A DNA stretch of 64,000 nucleotides from RUG11241 sp964560085 (GTDB lineage Bacteria; Bacillota_I; Bacilli_A; RF39; UBA660). Both the position numbers and the translations under genes were made by a program. Below the pieces are notes generated by a model. It had not been told where the DNA came from. It saw only the letters and a program-made list of their open reading frames with translations, and ran no database searches. The stretch covers positions 152,649 to 216,648 of the forward strand of contig CAZLKF010000002.1 of assembly GCA_964560085.1 (NCBI GenBank). Reading direction: 5' to 3'. Below, in pieces: positions 1 through 7,402 of the stretch. The first letter of the stretch is position 1, and each line of letters starts with the position of its first letter.

Positions 1-537
1 TACTTTCTCTTCTGTCAATTCCATTTCTGTTATTTCTGGAAAAGACATCTCGTTTTTGAGATTGATAATAAGATCTTGATTTCTGACATTTGTGCGAACT
101 AATGGAACTAAAAGACAACGAGATTTTATTGTTTCCAGCACTTGATTAGTATTACTTGTTATTAATATCGCATATATATCTGGATCAGGTTCCTCCAAGA
201 ATTTAAGTAATGCACTGCTAGCGGAAGGATTCAATTTTTCAGCCCCATTTATAATATAAACTTTACTTTTCCCAATTATTGCTTTAGTTGTAAATTGGCG
301 CTTAACTTCATCTATTTGATCTTTTTTTATCCAAACGCCATCAGGATTAATTATATAAGCATTAGCTGTTAGACCAATCTGCTCTTGCAAAATTTGCTCA
401 CAAAAAGCACAAGCAATTGACATTCCTTGATTAGTACCATTATCTTCTAACAAGTAAGCATTAACAATTTTATCTTTCTTTATTGCTGAAGATAATATCT
501 TATAGGCAAATGGTTGATTTTCTTCAAATTCCTTCAT
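1..537 (-). CDS. holB: DNA polymerase III delta-prime subunit, C-terminal part cut by window edge
   Basis: Partial minus-strand gene. Its first codon is at 537-535, preceded by an AGGAGC ribosome site, and the reading frame stays open to the window edge. The 179 visible residues begin MKEFEENQPFAYKILSSAIK and contain NAYLLEDNG, KSKVYIINGAEKLNPSASSALLKFLEEP and TIKSRCLLVPL, which match the clamp-loader AAA+ fold of HolB (the delta-prime signature is a sensor SRC without a working P-loop). It would act with DnaX (1682-3346) in loading the DnaN clamp. It is the last gene seen in the tadA-dnaX-ebfC-recR-bofA-holB string, the order found in Bacilli. The C-terminal domain lies outside the window. 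Confidence 0.9.
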   Translation of the reverse strand, partial: MKEFEENQPFAYKILSSAIKKDKIVNAYLLEDNGTNQGMSIACAFCEQILQEQIGLTANAYIINPDGVWIKKDQIDEVKRQFTTKAIIGKSKVYIINGAEKLNPSASSALLKFLEEPDPDIYAILITSNTNQVLETIKSRCLLVPLVRTNVRNQDLIINLKNEMSFPEITEMELTEEKV

Positions 538-544
538 ATAGCTC

Positions 545-727
545 CTACAACATCAACTTCAATATTACTACATAGAATATTGAAGGAACACCTAAAAAAC
601 AAAATAATAAAATAGTACATATATTAATAGGTATATATATGTTTAATGGCGAAAAAATTATATTGAATGTATACATAAATCCTAACGAAAACACTATTTT
701 TTTTAGTATTTTTAAAATTTTTAACAT
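545..727 (-). CDS. bofA: BofA-like small membrane protein
   Basis: A 60-residue, very hydrophobic protein with two predicted membrane segments. The C-terminal half, YIPINICTILLFCFLGVPS, fits the BofA family pattern (P-x-N-x-x-T ... G-x-P-G). Bacillus BofA inhibits pro-sigma-K processing, and bofA sits just after recR in Bacillus, the same position as here. An ATG lies at 742, but the GAGGGG ribosome site is inside that extension, so the start is placed at 727. The family call rests on position and this short motif. A sporulation role is not implied, because bofA-like genes also occur in lineages not known to sporulate. Confidence 0.65.
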   Translation of the reverse strand: MLKILKILKKIVFSLGFMYTFNIIFSPLNIYIPINICTILLFCFLGVPSIFYVVILKLML

Positions 728-736
728 TAAAAGACC

Positions 737-756
737 CCTCATAAAACATTATGAGG
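737..756 (-). promoter_or_regulatory. hairpin covering the bofA ribosome binding site
   Basis: A perfect 8-bp stem with a 4-nt loop (CCTCATAA/TTATGAGG) lies in the 40-nt gap between recR and bofA. On the minus-strand transcript the 3' arm contains the GAGGGG Shine-Dalgarno of bofA and is followed by TCTTTTA. It could mask the ribosome site or act as a weak terminator; which of these applies is inference. Confidence 0.5.
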
Positions 757-767
757 ATTCTTTATTT

Positions 768-1373
768 TTATTCTACTATTGAGCGATTTGATAAGGCTAT
801 TTCTAGAGTCATAGCATCAATGTATTCCATATCAGTTCCCATAGGAACCCCATAGGCAATTTTTGTTATTTTGATATCTTTTTTCTGTAACTTCTTTTGA
901 ATATATAAAGAAGTAGTTTCCCCTTCAACGCTTGGTTTCAATGCTAGAATTACTTCTTCTATTGCCTCAGAGTCAAGGCGTTTAAACAATTCTTCTAGTT
1001 TTATATCCTCAGGATTTATTCCATCTAGTGGAGAAATTAGTCCTTCTAAAACATGATAAATTCCATTAAAAGCTCCTGTTTTTTCAAATAACACAAGATT
1101 TTTTGTGTTTTCAACAACGCAGATAACATTATGATTTCGGCTAGAATCACTACATATTCCACACAATTCCTCTTCAGATAAATTTCCACACAATGCACAC
1201 TTTTTTGTTTTCTCTTTCAGCGTTTTCAATGACTTACTAAAACATTCCAATATTTCATCATCTATTTCAAGCGTTGCAAAAGTTAATCTTTCCGCATTCT
1301 TCTCACCTATTCCCGGAAGTTTTTTATAACATTCCAGCAAGTCAGTAAAAGTTTTAGGATACAAAGAGGTCAT
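768..1373 (-). CDS. recR: recombination mediator RecR
   Basis: A 201-aa protein, normal length for RecR. It shows the N-terminal helix-hairpin-helix region (LPGIGEKNAERL), a four-cysteine zinc finger (CALCGNLSEEELCGIC, about residues 58-73) and a TOPRIM domain (VICVVENTKNLVLFE followed by the E/D cluster). RecR works with RecF and RecO to load RecA on gapped DNA; recF is also in this window (9341-10429). Its start overlaps the ebfC stop by one base (TAATG), so the two are translationally coupled. The recR-ebfC-dnaX arrangement is conserved across bacteria. Confidence 0.96.
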   Translation of the reverse strand: MTSLYPKTFTDLLECYKKLPGIGEKNAERLTFATLEIDDEILECFSKSLKTLKEKTKKCALCGNLSEEELCGICSDSSRNHNVICVVENTKNLVLFEKTGAFNGIYHVLEGLISPLDGINPEDIKLEELFKRLDSEAIEEVILALKPSVEGETTSLYIQKKLQKKDIKITKIAYGVPMGTDMEYIDAMTLEIALSNRSIVE

Positions 1374-1669
1374 TAAAACAACCCCGGCATTCCTTTAGTA
1401 TATTTGCCCATTTTACTTTCAGTATCTTCATCAATTTTTTTCATTGCAGAATTAATTGCTACCTGTAGAATATCTTGTAACATCTCGATATCATCTTTAT
1501 CTAAAGATTCTTTAGCAATTATTATAGAAATTATCTCCTTTTTTCCATTTAATTTTACTTTGACAAATGAAGATTCACCTTCATATTCAGTTACATCAAT
1601 AATTTCTTTTTCTTTCAACATTTCTTTTTGTAATTTTTGTGCTTCACGCATCATAGCTTGTATATTCAT
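1373..1669 (-). CDS. ebfC: YbaB/EbfC nucleoid-associated protein
   Basis: A 98-aa protein of the YbaB/EbfC family. It has an N-terminal amphipathic helix (MNIQAMMREAQKLQKEMLKE), a central beta region and a C-terminal GMPGLF tail, all typical of the family, which forms a dimeric tweezer-like DNA-binding protein of uncertain physiological role. It lies 12 bases after dnaX and overlaps recR by one base, forming a tight dnaX-ebfC-recR unit. Confidence 0.93.
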   Translation of the reverse strand: MNIQAMMREAQKLQKEMLKEKEIIDVTEYEGESSFVKVKLNGKKEIISIIIAKESLDKDDIEMLQDILQVAINSAMKKIDEDTESKMGKYTKGMPGLF

Positions 1670-1681
1670 TTTCTATCTCCT

Positions 1682-3346
1682 CTATTCATATGTAATTATA
1701 TCAGAAAAATTCTCATCTAGAAAGTCCTGTGATACCTTGCTTAACTCTAAAATTATATTATCAATTGTTTGATCTTCATCAATTTTATTATATTTTCTTT
1801 TTTTTGAATTAAATTCTTCTTTTATTCTTTCCCATTCTTCATTATCAATTGCAATTACTTTGTAAGAATTTCCTAATGAAATTTTAATTAATTCTTCTAT
1901 TTCTTTTATTTTCCGAATAAATTTTAAGTTTTGCAAAGGCTCTTCATACACAAAAATCATGTATTCCTTGCTTGCAGCTTTCAATTCACCATCTAATATA
2001 ATAGACGCAACTTCTCCATACTGCAAATCTATTACATATTCACGAATTGTTTCCATTTTCTTTTTCAAAGATGTAAGCATTTTTTTATCAAACTCTGCTA
2101 AAGTGTTATCAATTCTTATCTTCTTGACTTTATCTTGAAAATCTATAACTTCTTGTTTACTTATTTTGATTTCTTCTTTTTCAGGTTCTTTTCTTGAATT
2201 CAAGAATTCTTTGCCAATTTTATTTACAAACTCTTCGCTAACTATTGTTTTGGTTGGTTTTATTTCTATCAATGTTTTTTTATTTTCTAAGTTTATATAG
2301 TCAATTATAAACATCTCAAATACCGTTTTTTTATTACTTACAGTCTTTATTTCCGAAATAACAACATTTATTTTCTTTATAAAATTTAACAACTCACTGA
2401 TTTCGACTTTGTTCTTGAATTCTAAATAATCAGATTCGGCATAAAGTTGTTCTTGACTGTATTGATTTGTCATAAAAAATATCATCAGATTTCTAGAAAA
2501 ATACAATAATTCATCAAGTACTTTTACAAAATCTATTCCACGTAACTCATATTTTTGAGTCAAATTAAAGCTCTCTTTAATGTTATTTCCAATTATATAC
2601 CCAAATATTTGTTTAACTTCATTTTTCATTAAAGTACCATTAATTTTATGAACATCTTCACTTGTAATATTATCACTATAAGCCCAAGATTGCTCAAGAA
2701 TCGTTATTGCATCACGCATTCCACCATTAGCCAATATTGCAATTTCATTTAGAGCATCTGGAAGTATTTCTATTTTTTCTTGATTACAAATATATTCTAG
2801 TCTTCTTACCATGTCATCAGTATTTATGGGTTTAAAATCAATGCGTTGACATCTAGAAATAATTGTCAATGGAATTTTATGTGCTTCGGTTGTCGCCAAT
2901 ATAAAGATTGCATGAGCAGGCGGCTCTTCAAGAGTTTTCAACAATGCATTAAAAGCACTTGTTGAAAGCATATGAATTTCATCAATAATGTATACTTTAT
3001 ACTTTGAAATAGTCGGTACTAACGAAACCTTATCTCTAAGATCTCTTATCTCATCTACACCATTATTCGAAGCAGCATCAATTTCCACGATATCAGTGCC
3101 ATTACTTTGCGTACATATTACACATTTATTGCAAGGCAAGCCTTCTTTTGCAGCAATACAATTAACTGTTTTTGCAAAAATTTTAGCAATGCTTGTTTTT
3201 CCTGTTCCTCTGATTCCCGAGAATAAATATGCGTGAGCTATCCTATTGTTTATTATTGCATTTTTAAGAATGCGAACAGGTATTTCCTGACCTACTATTT
3301 CATTAAAAGTTGCAGGTCTATACTTACGATATAATGATTGATACAT
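1682..3346 (-). CDS. dnaX: DNA polymerase III subunits gamma/tau
   Basis: A 554-aa clamp-loader ATPase. It has a Walker A motif (GIRGTGKTSIAK, about residues 44-55), a zinc module (C-x8-C-x2-C-x2-C, about residues 64-79), a DEIHMLS Walker B and an SRC sensor (TIISRCQRIDF). The C-terminal third is lysine/glutamate-rich and corresponds to the tau region, which contacts the polymerase and helicase. Start ATG with the usual MYQSLYRKYRPATF family opening. Upstream is tadA, whose terminator hairpin lies in the 50-base gap; downstream are ebfC and recR. Confidence 0.97.
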   Translation of the reverse strand: MYQSLYRKYRPATFNEIVGQEIPVRILKNAIINNRIAHAYLFSGIRGTGKTSIAKIFAKTVNCIAAKEGLPCNKCVICTQSNGTDIVEIDAASNNGVDEIRDLRDKVSLVPTISKYKVYIIDEIHMLSTSAFNALLKTLEEPPAHAIFILATTEAHKIPLTIISRCQRIDFKPINTDDMVRRLEYICNQEKIEILPDALNEIAILANGGMRDAITILEQSWAYSDNITSEDVHKINGTLMKNEVKQIFGYIIGNNIKESFNLTQKYELRGIDFVKVLDELLYFSRNLMIFFMTNQYSQEQLYAESDYLEFKNKVEISELLNFIKKINVVISEIKTVSNKKTVFEMFIIDYINLENKKTLIEIKPTKTIVSEEFVNKIGKEFLNSRKEPEKEEIKISKQEVIDFQDKVKKIRIDNTLAEFDKKMLTSLKKKMETIREYVIDLQYGEVASIILDGELKAASKEYMIFVYEEPLQNLKFIRKIKEIEELIKISLGNSYKVIAIDNEEWERIKEEFNSKKRKYNKIDEDQTIDNIILELSKVSQDFLDENFSDIITYE

Positions 3347-3383
3347 AAAATCACCCTTAATAATTATAACAAAATAAATATAA

Positions 3384-3411
3384 AAACAAAAGGTTCTAAT
3401 TCCTTTTGTTT
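3384..3411 (-). terminator. intrinsic terminator after tadA
   Basis: A 10-bp stem AAACAAAAGG/CCTTTTGTTT with an 8-nt loop, followed on the minus strand by a T-rich tract. One arm lies inside the last codons of tadA. It could end the ffs-tadA transcript before dnaX. Confidence 0.6.
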
Positions 3412-3827
3412 TTAAAAAAGAGATTTAACATTTCTTTTACTTCATCTTTACAGATTCCAGATTCTACCTCTATTTTTGGAATTCGATTAATGAATTTTGA
3501 AAATCCGTATTTTTCATTAATCACGCCAAAATAAATTTTTTTAATATTTGTTTGAGTTATAGCACCATAGCACATTAAACATGGCTCCATAGTTACATAC
3601 AATTCGCATTCATCTAAATAAGCATTACCAAGAATTTTTATAGTTTCATTTATTGCATTAATTTCGGCATGTTCATTAATCTGCATATTTAAATTGTTTG
3701 TATTATGTGATGAGGCCAAAATTTCATTCTTCATTACTATTACTGCCCCAACAGGTATTTCACCAATTGAAAAACCTTTTTTTGCTTCTTCTATTGCTAG
3801 TTTCATATATTCTTCTTTACTCATCAT
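3396..3827 (-). CDS. tadA: tRNA adenosine(34) deaminase TadA
   Basis: A 143-aa cytidine/deoxycytidylate deaminase-fold enzyme that makes inosine at the wobble base of tRNA-Arg(ACG). The zinc site is visible: the HAEINAI box with its His and Glu, and the PCLMCYGAI box with two Cys. GEIPVGAVIV is the family N-terminal motif. The frame is open for 37 more codons upstream, but those codons overlap the SRP RNA gene. A GGAG ribosome site seven bases before the ATG at 3827 fixes the start there. It is transcribed behind ffs and ahead of dnaX. Confidence 0.95.
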   Translation of the reverse strand: MMSKEEYMKLAIEEAKKGFSIGEIPVGAVIVMKNEILASSHNTNNLNMQINEHAEINAINETIKILGNAYLDECELYVTMEPCLMCYGAITQTNIKKIYFGVINEKYGFSKFINRIPKIEVESGICKDEVKEMLNLFFKNKRN

Positions 3828-3839
3828 AATAATTCTCCA

Positions 3840-3920
3840 AAAAAAATAGCACACACATTTATTGAACTTTAAGGCTGCTATCTTCCGATCCTGACCTGTT
3901 TCAGATGTAAATGTTGTGCC
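3840..3920 (-). ncRNA. ffs: signal recognition particle RNA (small bacterial type)
   Basis: On the minus strand the segment folds as a long hairpin: the 5' arm GGCACAACATTTA pairs with the 3' arm TAAATGTGTGTGCT. The apical part carries the conserved SRP domain IV sequences ACAGGTCAGGATCGG and AAGATAGCAGCC, the Ffh-binding symmetric and asymmetric loops (compare CAGGUC...GGAAGGAAGCAGCC in E. coli 4.5S RNA). It ends in a run of eight U (3839-3846). The RNA pairs with Ffh to target nascent membrane proteins. It lies immediately upstream of tadA, close to the scr-dnaX arrangement of Bacillus. The 5' end is estimated from the promoter spacing. Confidence 0.92.
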
Positions 3921-3926
3921 GAATAA

Positions 3927-3955
3927 AATATAATACATTTTATATTTTTTTGCAA
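3927..3955 (-). promoter_or_regulatory. sigma-A-type promoter of ffs
   Basis: Reading the minus strand, TTGCAA (3955-3950) is followed after exactly 17 bases by TATATT (3932-3927). Transcription would start near 3920, at the GGCAC that begins the SRP RNA. Confidence 0.7.
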
Positions 3956-3987
3956 AGTTTTTTATTATTTATATCTTTTTATTTTTC

Positions 3988-4011
3988 AAATTATTTCCCG
4001 GGAAATAATTT
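3988..4011. promoter_or_regulatory. 24-bp palindrome containing the Noc-type site, left side of the parS array
   Basis: A perfect 24-bp palindrome whose 14-bp core is ATTTCCCGGGAAAT, the published consensus of Bacillus Noc nucleoid-occlusion binding sites. It sits 28 bp left of the first parS repeat. A near-identical palindrome lies at 4814-4837, and no other CCCGGG palindrome was seen in the window. No noc gene is recognised in the window. Confidence 0.75.
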
Positions 4012-4224
4012 TATTCATATTGATTGTTGAATTTTATATATTTCACGTGGAACATTGTATCTTGTTTATTATTTGAATTTAATTCTTCTATGTTTCACGT
4101 GGAACATTATATCTCATTTATTACTCGAATTCATTCTTCTATGTTTCACGTGGAACATTATATCTTATCTATTATTTGAATTTAATTCTTCTATGTTTCA
4201 CGTGGAACATTATATCTCATTTAT

Positions 4225-4324
4225 NNNNNNNNNNNNNNNNNNNNNNNNNNNNNNNNNNNNNNNNNNNNNNNNNNNNNNNNNNNNNNNNNNNNNNNNNNNN
4301 NNNNNNNNNNNNNNNNNNNNNNNN
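4225..4324. other. assembly gap (100 N) inside the parS array
   Basis: Exactly 100 N, a conventional placeholder length, flanked on both sides by the same repeat unit. The real missing length is unknown and probably holds further parS repeats. Confidence 0.95.
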
Positions 4325-4570
4325 TACTCGAATTCATTCTTCCATGTTTCACGTGGAACATTATATCTTATCTATTATTTGAATTTAATTTTTCTATGTT
4401 TCACGTGGAACATTGTATCTCGTTTTTTACTTGACTTCATTCTTCCATGTTTCGCGTGGAACATTGTATTCCGTTTTTTACTTGAATTCATTCTTCTATG
4501 TTTCACGTGGAACATTGTATCTCATTTATTACTTGAATTCATTCTTCTATGTTTCACGTGGAACATTGTA

Positions 4571-4670
4571 NNNNNNNNNNNNNNNNNNNNNNNNNNNNNN
4601 NNNNNNNNNNNNNNNNNNNNNNNNNNNNNNNNNNNNNNNNNNNNNNNNNNNNNNNNNNNNNNNNNNNNNN
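4571..4670. other. second assembly gap (100 N) inside the parS array
   Basis: Another run of exactly 100 N, bordered by identical repeat units. It most likely marks a collapsed or unresolved stretch of the array. Confidence 0.95.
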
Positions 4671-4813
4671 TGTATCTCATTTATTACTTGAATTCATTCT
4701 TCTATGTTTCACGTGGAACATTGTATCTCATTTATTACTTGAATTCATTCTTCTATGTTTCACGTGGAACATTGTACTATTAACAACTTATTAAAATTAT
4801 TTGATAGATTTAT

Positions 4814-4837
4814 GAATTATTTCCCGGGAAATAATTC
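4814..4837. promoter_or_regulatory. 24-bp palindrome containing the Noc-type site, right side of the parS array
   Basis: A perfect 24-bp palindrome with the same 22-bp interior as the copy at 3988-4011 and the ATTTCCCGGGAAAT core. It lies 43 bp right of the last parS repeat and just before the end of gyrA. Confidence 0.75.
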
Positions 4838-4843
4838 GATGTG

Positions 4844-4872
4844 AAAAAAGAACAAGTAATTAAGCTTGCTCT
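4844..4872 (-). terminator. intrinsic terminator of gyrB-gyrA
   Basis: On the minus strand an 8-bp stem AGAGCAAG/CTTGTTCT (one G-U pair) is followed by six T. Its 5' arm overlaps the last gyrA codons. Confidence 0.65.
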
Positions 4873-7388
4873 TCCTCTAATTGTTCTTTATTTAATATAG
4901 CTATTGTACTAACTTTCTGATCATCTTTTAAATTTATTAGTCTAACTCCTTGAGCAACACGCCCAGTTGATGAAACTTGTTCTAAAGATAAACGAATGAT
5001 AATTCCATTATTTGTTATCAACATTAAATCCTCATCACCATGTACAATTTTAAACGAAACTATATTGCCATTTTTTTCGGTTATATTTAGTGCTTTAACT
5101 CCTTTGCTACCACGATGTGTCATTCTATATTCAGAAGTTGAAGTGCGTTTTCCATAACCCTTTTCCGTCACAACTAATACCTGTTGATCCCCATTAGCAA
5201 TCTCACATCCGACGCAAACGCCACCTGCACAATCAATTCCTTTTACTCCGGCAGCAGTTCTTCCCATTACACGAATCTCATTCTCATTAAATCTTATTAA
5301 GCGTCCATTTGAGGAAGCAATCAATATCTCGTCTGATCCACTTGTCTTCTTGACTGCTAATAATTCATCACTATCGTTTAAAGTTATTGCTATTTTGCCA
5401 GAAGTTCTGATTCTGTCAAATTCTTCAATTTTTGTTCTTTTAACTAAACCATTTTGTGTACAAAATACAATATATAAATTTTCATCTTCTCCTTGAACTT
5501 TTAACATTGCTCTCACATATTCTTTTTTTTCTAGCGGTAGCAAATTAACAATAGGTAATCCTTTTGCTTGCCTATTGTATAAAGGCACTTCATATCCCTT
5601 TATTCGATAAACTCTTCCTTTGTTTGTAAAGAATAATAGATAATCATGTGTTGTCATATATATTAAACTCTCAACAAAATCTTCATCGTTAGTTGTTATT
5701 CCTTTTACTCCGACTCCACCACGATTTTGATTTCGATATGCGTCAACATTTGTTCTCTTAATATATCCTTTATTTGTTAAAGTTATTATTATGTTATCTA
5801 CAGGGATTAATGATTCATCTTCAATAAAATCAACTGCAGTCATATCTATTTCTGTTCTTCTATCATCAGAATACTTATTTTTTATTTCCAACATTTCCTG
5901 CTTTATTACTCCTAAAACATTCTGTTCTGAAGATAAAATCCATTTTAAATGCTCAATTTCTTTTAATAAAGCTTGTAACTCTGCTTCTATTTTATCTCTC
6001 TCTAAACTTGTCAAACGTCGCAACTTCAATTCAAGAATTGACTCAGCTTGAACATCAGAAAATTGAAAACGGTTTATTAAGTTTTCTTTGGCCTCAATAT
6101 CGCTTTTCGCTGCTTTAATTATTTTGACTACCTCGTCAATGTTGTCTTGAGCAATAACGTAACCATTCAATATATGAACTCTTTTTTCAGCCGCTTCAAG
6201 TTCATACTTTGTGCGGCGAATTATTATTTCCTTTTGATATTCAATATATTTTGAAATAATTTCCTTTAAGCTTAATGTTTTTGGCGTTTGATTGTCAAGC
6301 ATTAAGAAAATAATACCATAATTCATCTGAAAATCTGTATGCTTATATAAATTATTTAAAACAACTTGCGCATTAGCATCTTTTCTTAACGTTATTGTTA
6401 TTTTAACACCATTTTTTAAATCTGTATGATAATCAGCAATGCCATCAATTGTTTTATTATGAACTAGTTCTGCCACTCTGTTTTTCAATTCTAAAGTATT
6501 TACTCCGTATGGCACTTCAGTTATTATAATGCAATTGTGTCCATCTATTTCTTCGATTGTCGCCTTGCTTCTTATTGTAATCGTTCCACGACCTGTGTCA
6601 TATGCTTTCTTTATACCTGAATTGCCAAGAATTATTCCGCCAGTTGGAAAATCAGGACCTTTGATATGTTGCATAAGTCCTAAAGTATCAATATCTGGAT
6701 TATCAATATAAGCTACGCATCCATCTATCACTTCACCAAGATTATGAGGTGGGATATTTGTTGCCATTCCTACAGCGATTCCCATCGTTCCATTTACTAA
6801 AATGTTTGGAAATCTTGATGGTAATACTGTTGGTTCAGGTTCTGTTTCATCAAAGTTTGGTTCAAAATCAATCGTATTTTTACGAATATCTCTCAATAAT
6901 TCTAGCGATATTTTTGACAAACGTGATTCCGTATAACGCATTGCTGCGGCGCCATCGCCTTCAATAGTGCCAAAATTACCATGGCCATCAATTAACATAT
7001 AGCGGTATGAAAAATCTTGGGCCATTCTAACCATTGCTTCATAAATTGAAGAATCACCATGTGGATGATAATGACCCATTACATATCCTACTGTTGTTGC
7101 CGATTTACGATGTGGTTTATCTGGCGTATATCCCGAATCAAACATCGCCCATAAAATTCTTCGATGTACAGGCTTTAAACCATCACGTAGATCTGGTAAA
7201 GCACGTGATTTTATAACACTCATCGAATATTCTAGAAATGAAGATTCAACTTCTTTTACTATATTATTTTCTGTTAAACAATCTCTCTCGTGAAAAGTGC
7301 CATTATAATTATCAGTGGCTGGAGACTCTTTTGTCTCGTTGTTTTCATTAGAACTATTTGTTTCTTCAATATTCTTTTCTTCTTCCAT
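4860..7388 (-). CDS. gyrA: DNA gyrase subunit A
   Basis: An 842-aa type II topoisomerase subunit that breaks and rejoins DNA. The catalytic region MRYTESRLSKIS contains the active tyrosine (AAAMRYTE). The quinolone-determining stretch GHYHPHGDSSIYEAM has the unmutated Gram-positive Ser/Glu pair. The C-terminal half holds six repeated beta-pinwheel blades (NRGGVGVKGI, RRGSKGVKAL-like GyrA-box forms). There is an extra N-terminal tail of about 36 polar residues before the usual ENNIVKEVESSFLEYSM start. It follows gyrB by 14 bases and ends at the parS array. Confidence 0.97.
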   Translation of the reverse strand: MEEEKNIEETNSSNENNETKESPATDNYNGTFHERDCLTENNIVKEVESSFLEYSMSVIKSRALPDLRDGLKPVHRRILWAMFDSGYTPDKPHRKSATTVGYVMGHYHPHGDSSIYEAMVRMAQDFSYRYMLIDGHGNFGTIEGDGAAAMRYTESRLSKISLELLRDIRKNTIDFEPNFDETEPEPTVLPSRFPNILVNGTMGIAVGMATNIPPHNLGEVIDGCVAYIDNPDIDTLGLMQHIKGPDFPTGGIILGNSGIKKAYDTGRGTITIRSKATIEEIDGHNCIIITEVPYGVNTLELKNRVAELVHNKTIDGIADYHTDLKNGVKITITLRKDANAQVVLNNLYKHTDFQMNYGIIFLMLDNQTPKTLSLKEIISKYIEYQKEIIIRRTKYELEAAEKRVHILNGYVIAQDNIDEVVKIIKAAKSDIEAKENLINRFQFSDVQAESILELKLRRLTSLERDKIEAELQALLKEIEHLKWILSSEQNVLGVIKQEMLEIKNKYSDDRRTEIDMTAVDFIEDESLIPVDNIIITLTNKGYIKRTNVDAYRNQNRGGVGVKGITTNDEDFVESLIYMTTHDYLLFFTNKGRVYRIKGYEVPLYNRQAKGLPIVNLLPLEKKEYVRAMLKVQGEDENLYIVFCTQNGLVKRTKIEEFDRIRTSGKIAITLNDSDELLAVKKTSGSDEILIASSNGRLIRFNENEIRVMGRTAAGVKGIDCAGGVCVGCEIANGDQQVLVVTEKGYGKRTSTSEYRMTHRGSKGVKALNITEKNGNIVSFKIVHGDEDLMLITNNGIIIRLSLEQVSSTGRVAQGVRLINLKDDQKVSTIAILNKEQLEEEQA

Positions 7389-7402
7389 TGTACCCTCACC
7401 CT

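Larger units (their letters stand above)
4039..4771. repeat. tandem array of at least 11 parS centromere sites
   Basis: Eleven visible 16-bp sites read TGTTTCACGTGGAACA; the reverse strand gives TGTTCCACGTGAAACA, the Bacillus parS consensus. They start at 4039, 4091, 4142, 4194, 4345, 4397, 4448, 4499, 4550, 4705 and 4756, a regular 51-52 bp spacing inside a repeated spacer. The copy at 4039 has one change at its edge (TA for TG) and the copy at 4448 has CGCGTG in the core; the others are perfect. Two N runs (4225-4324 and 4571-4670) interrupt the array, so the true copy number is unknown. ParB encoded at 41661-42539 is the expected binder. Frames open through this array are an effect of the repeat and not genes. 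Confidence 0.93.

Noticed and set aside
3828..3938. N-terminal extension of TadA by 37 codons.
   Set aside because: The stretch is the SRP RNA with its own promoter and U-run, and the TadA ribosome site lies after it.
4039..4771. CRISPR-like array.
   Set aside because: The repeats have regular spacing, but the spacers are near-identical to each other, and the conserved core is the parS palindrome. No cas genes are present.
4055..4794. Long open reading frames through the repeat array (242, 92, 81 and 68 codons).
   Set aside because: They are repeats of the parS unit translated in different frames and run through N. They are not protein-like and have no ribosome site.
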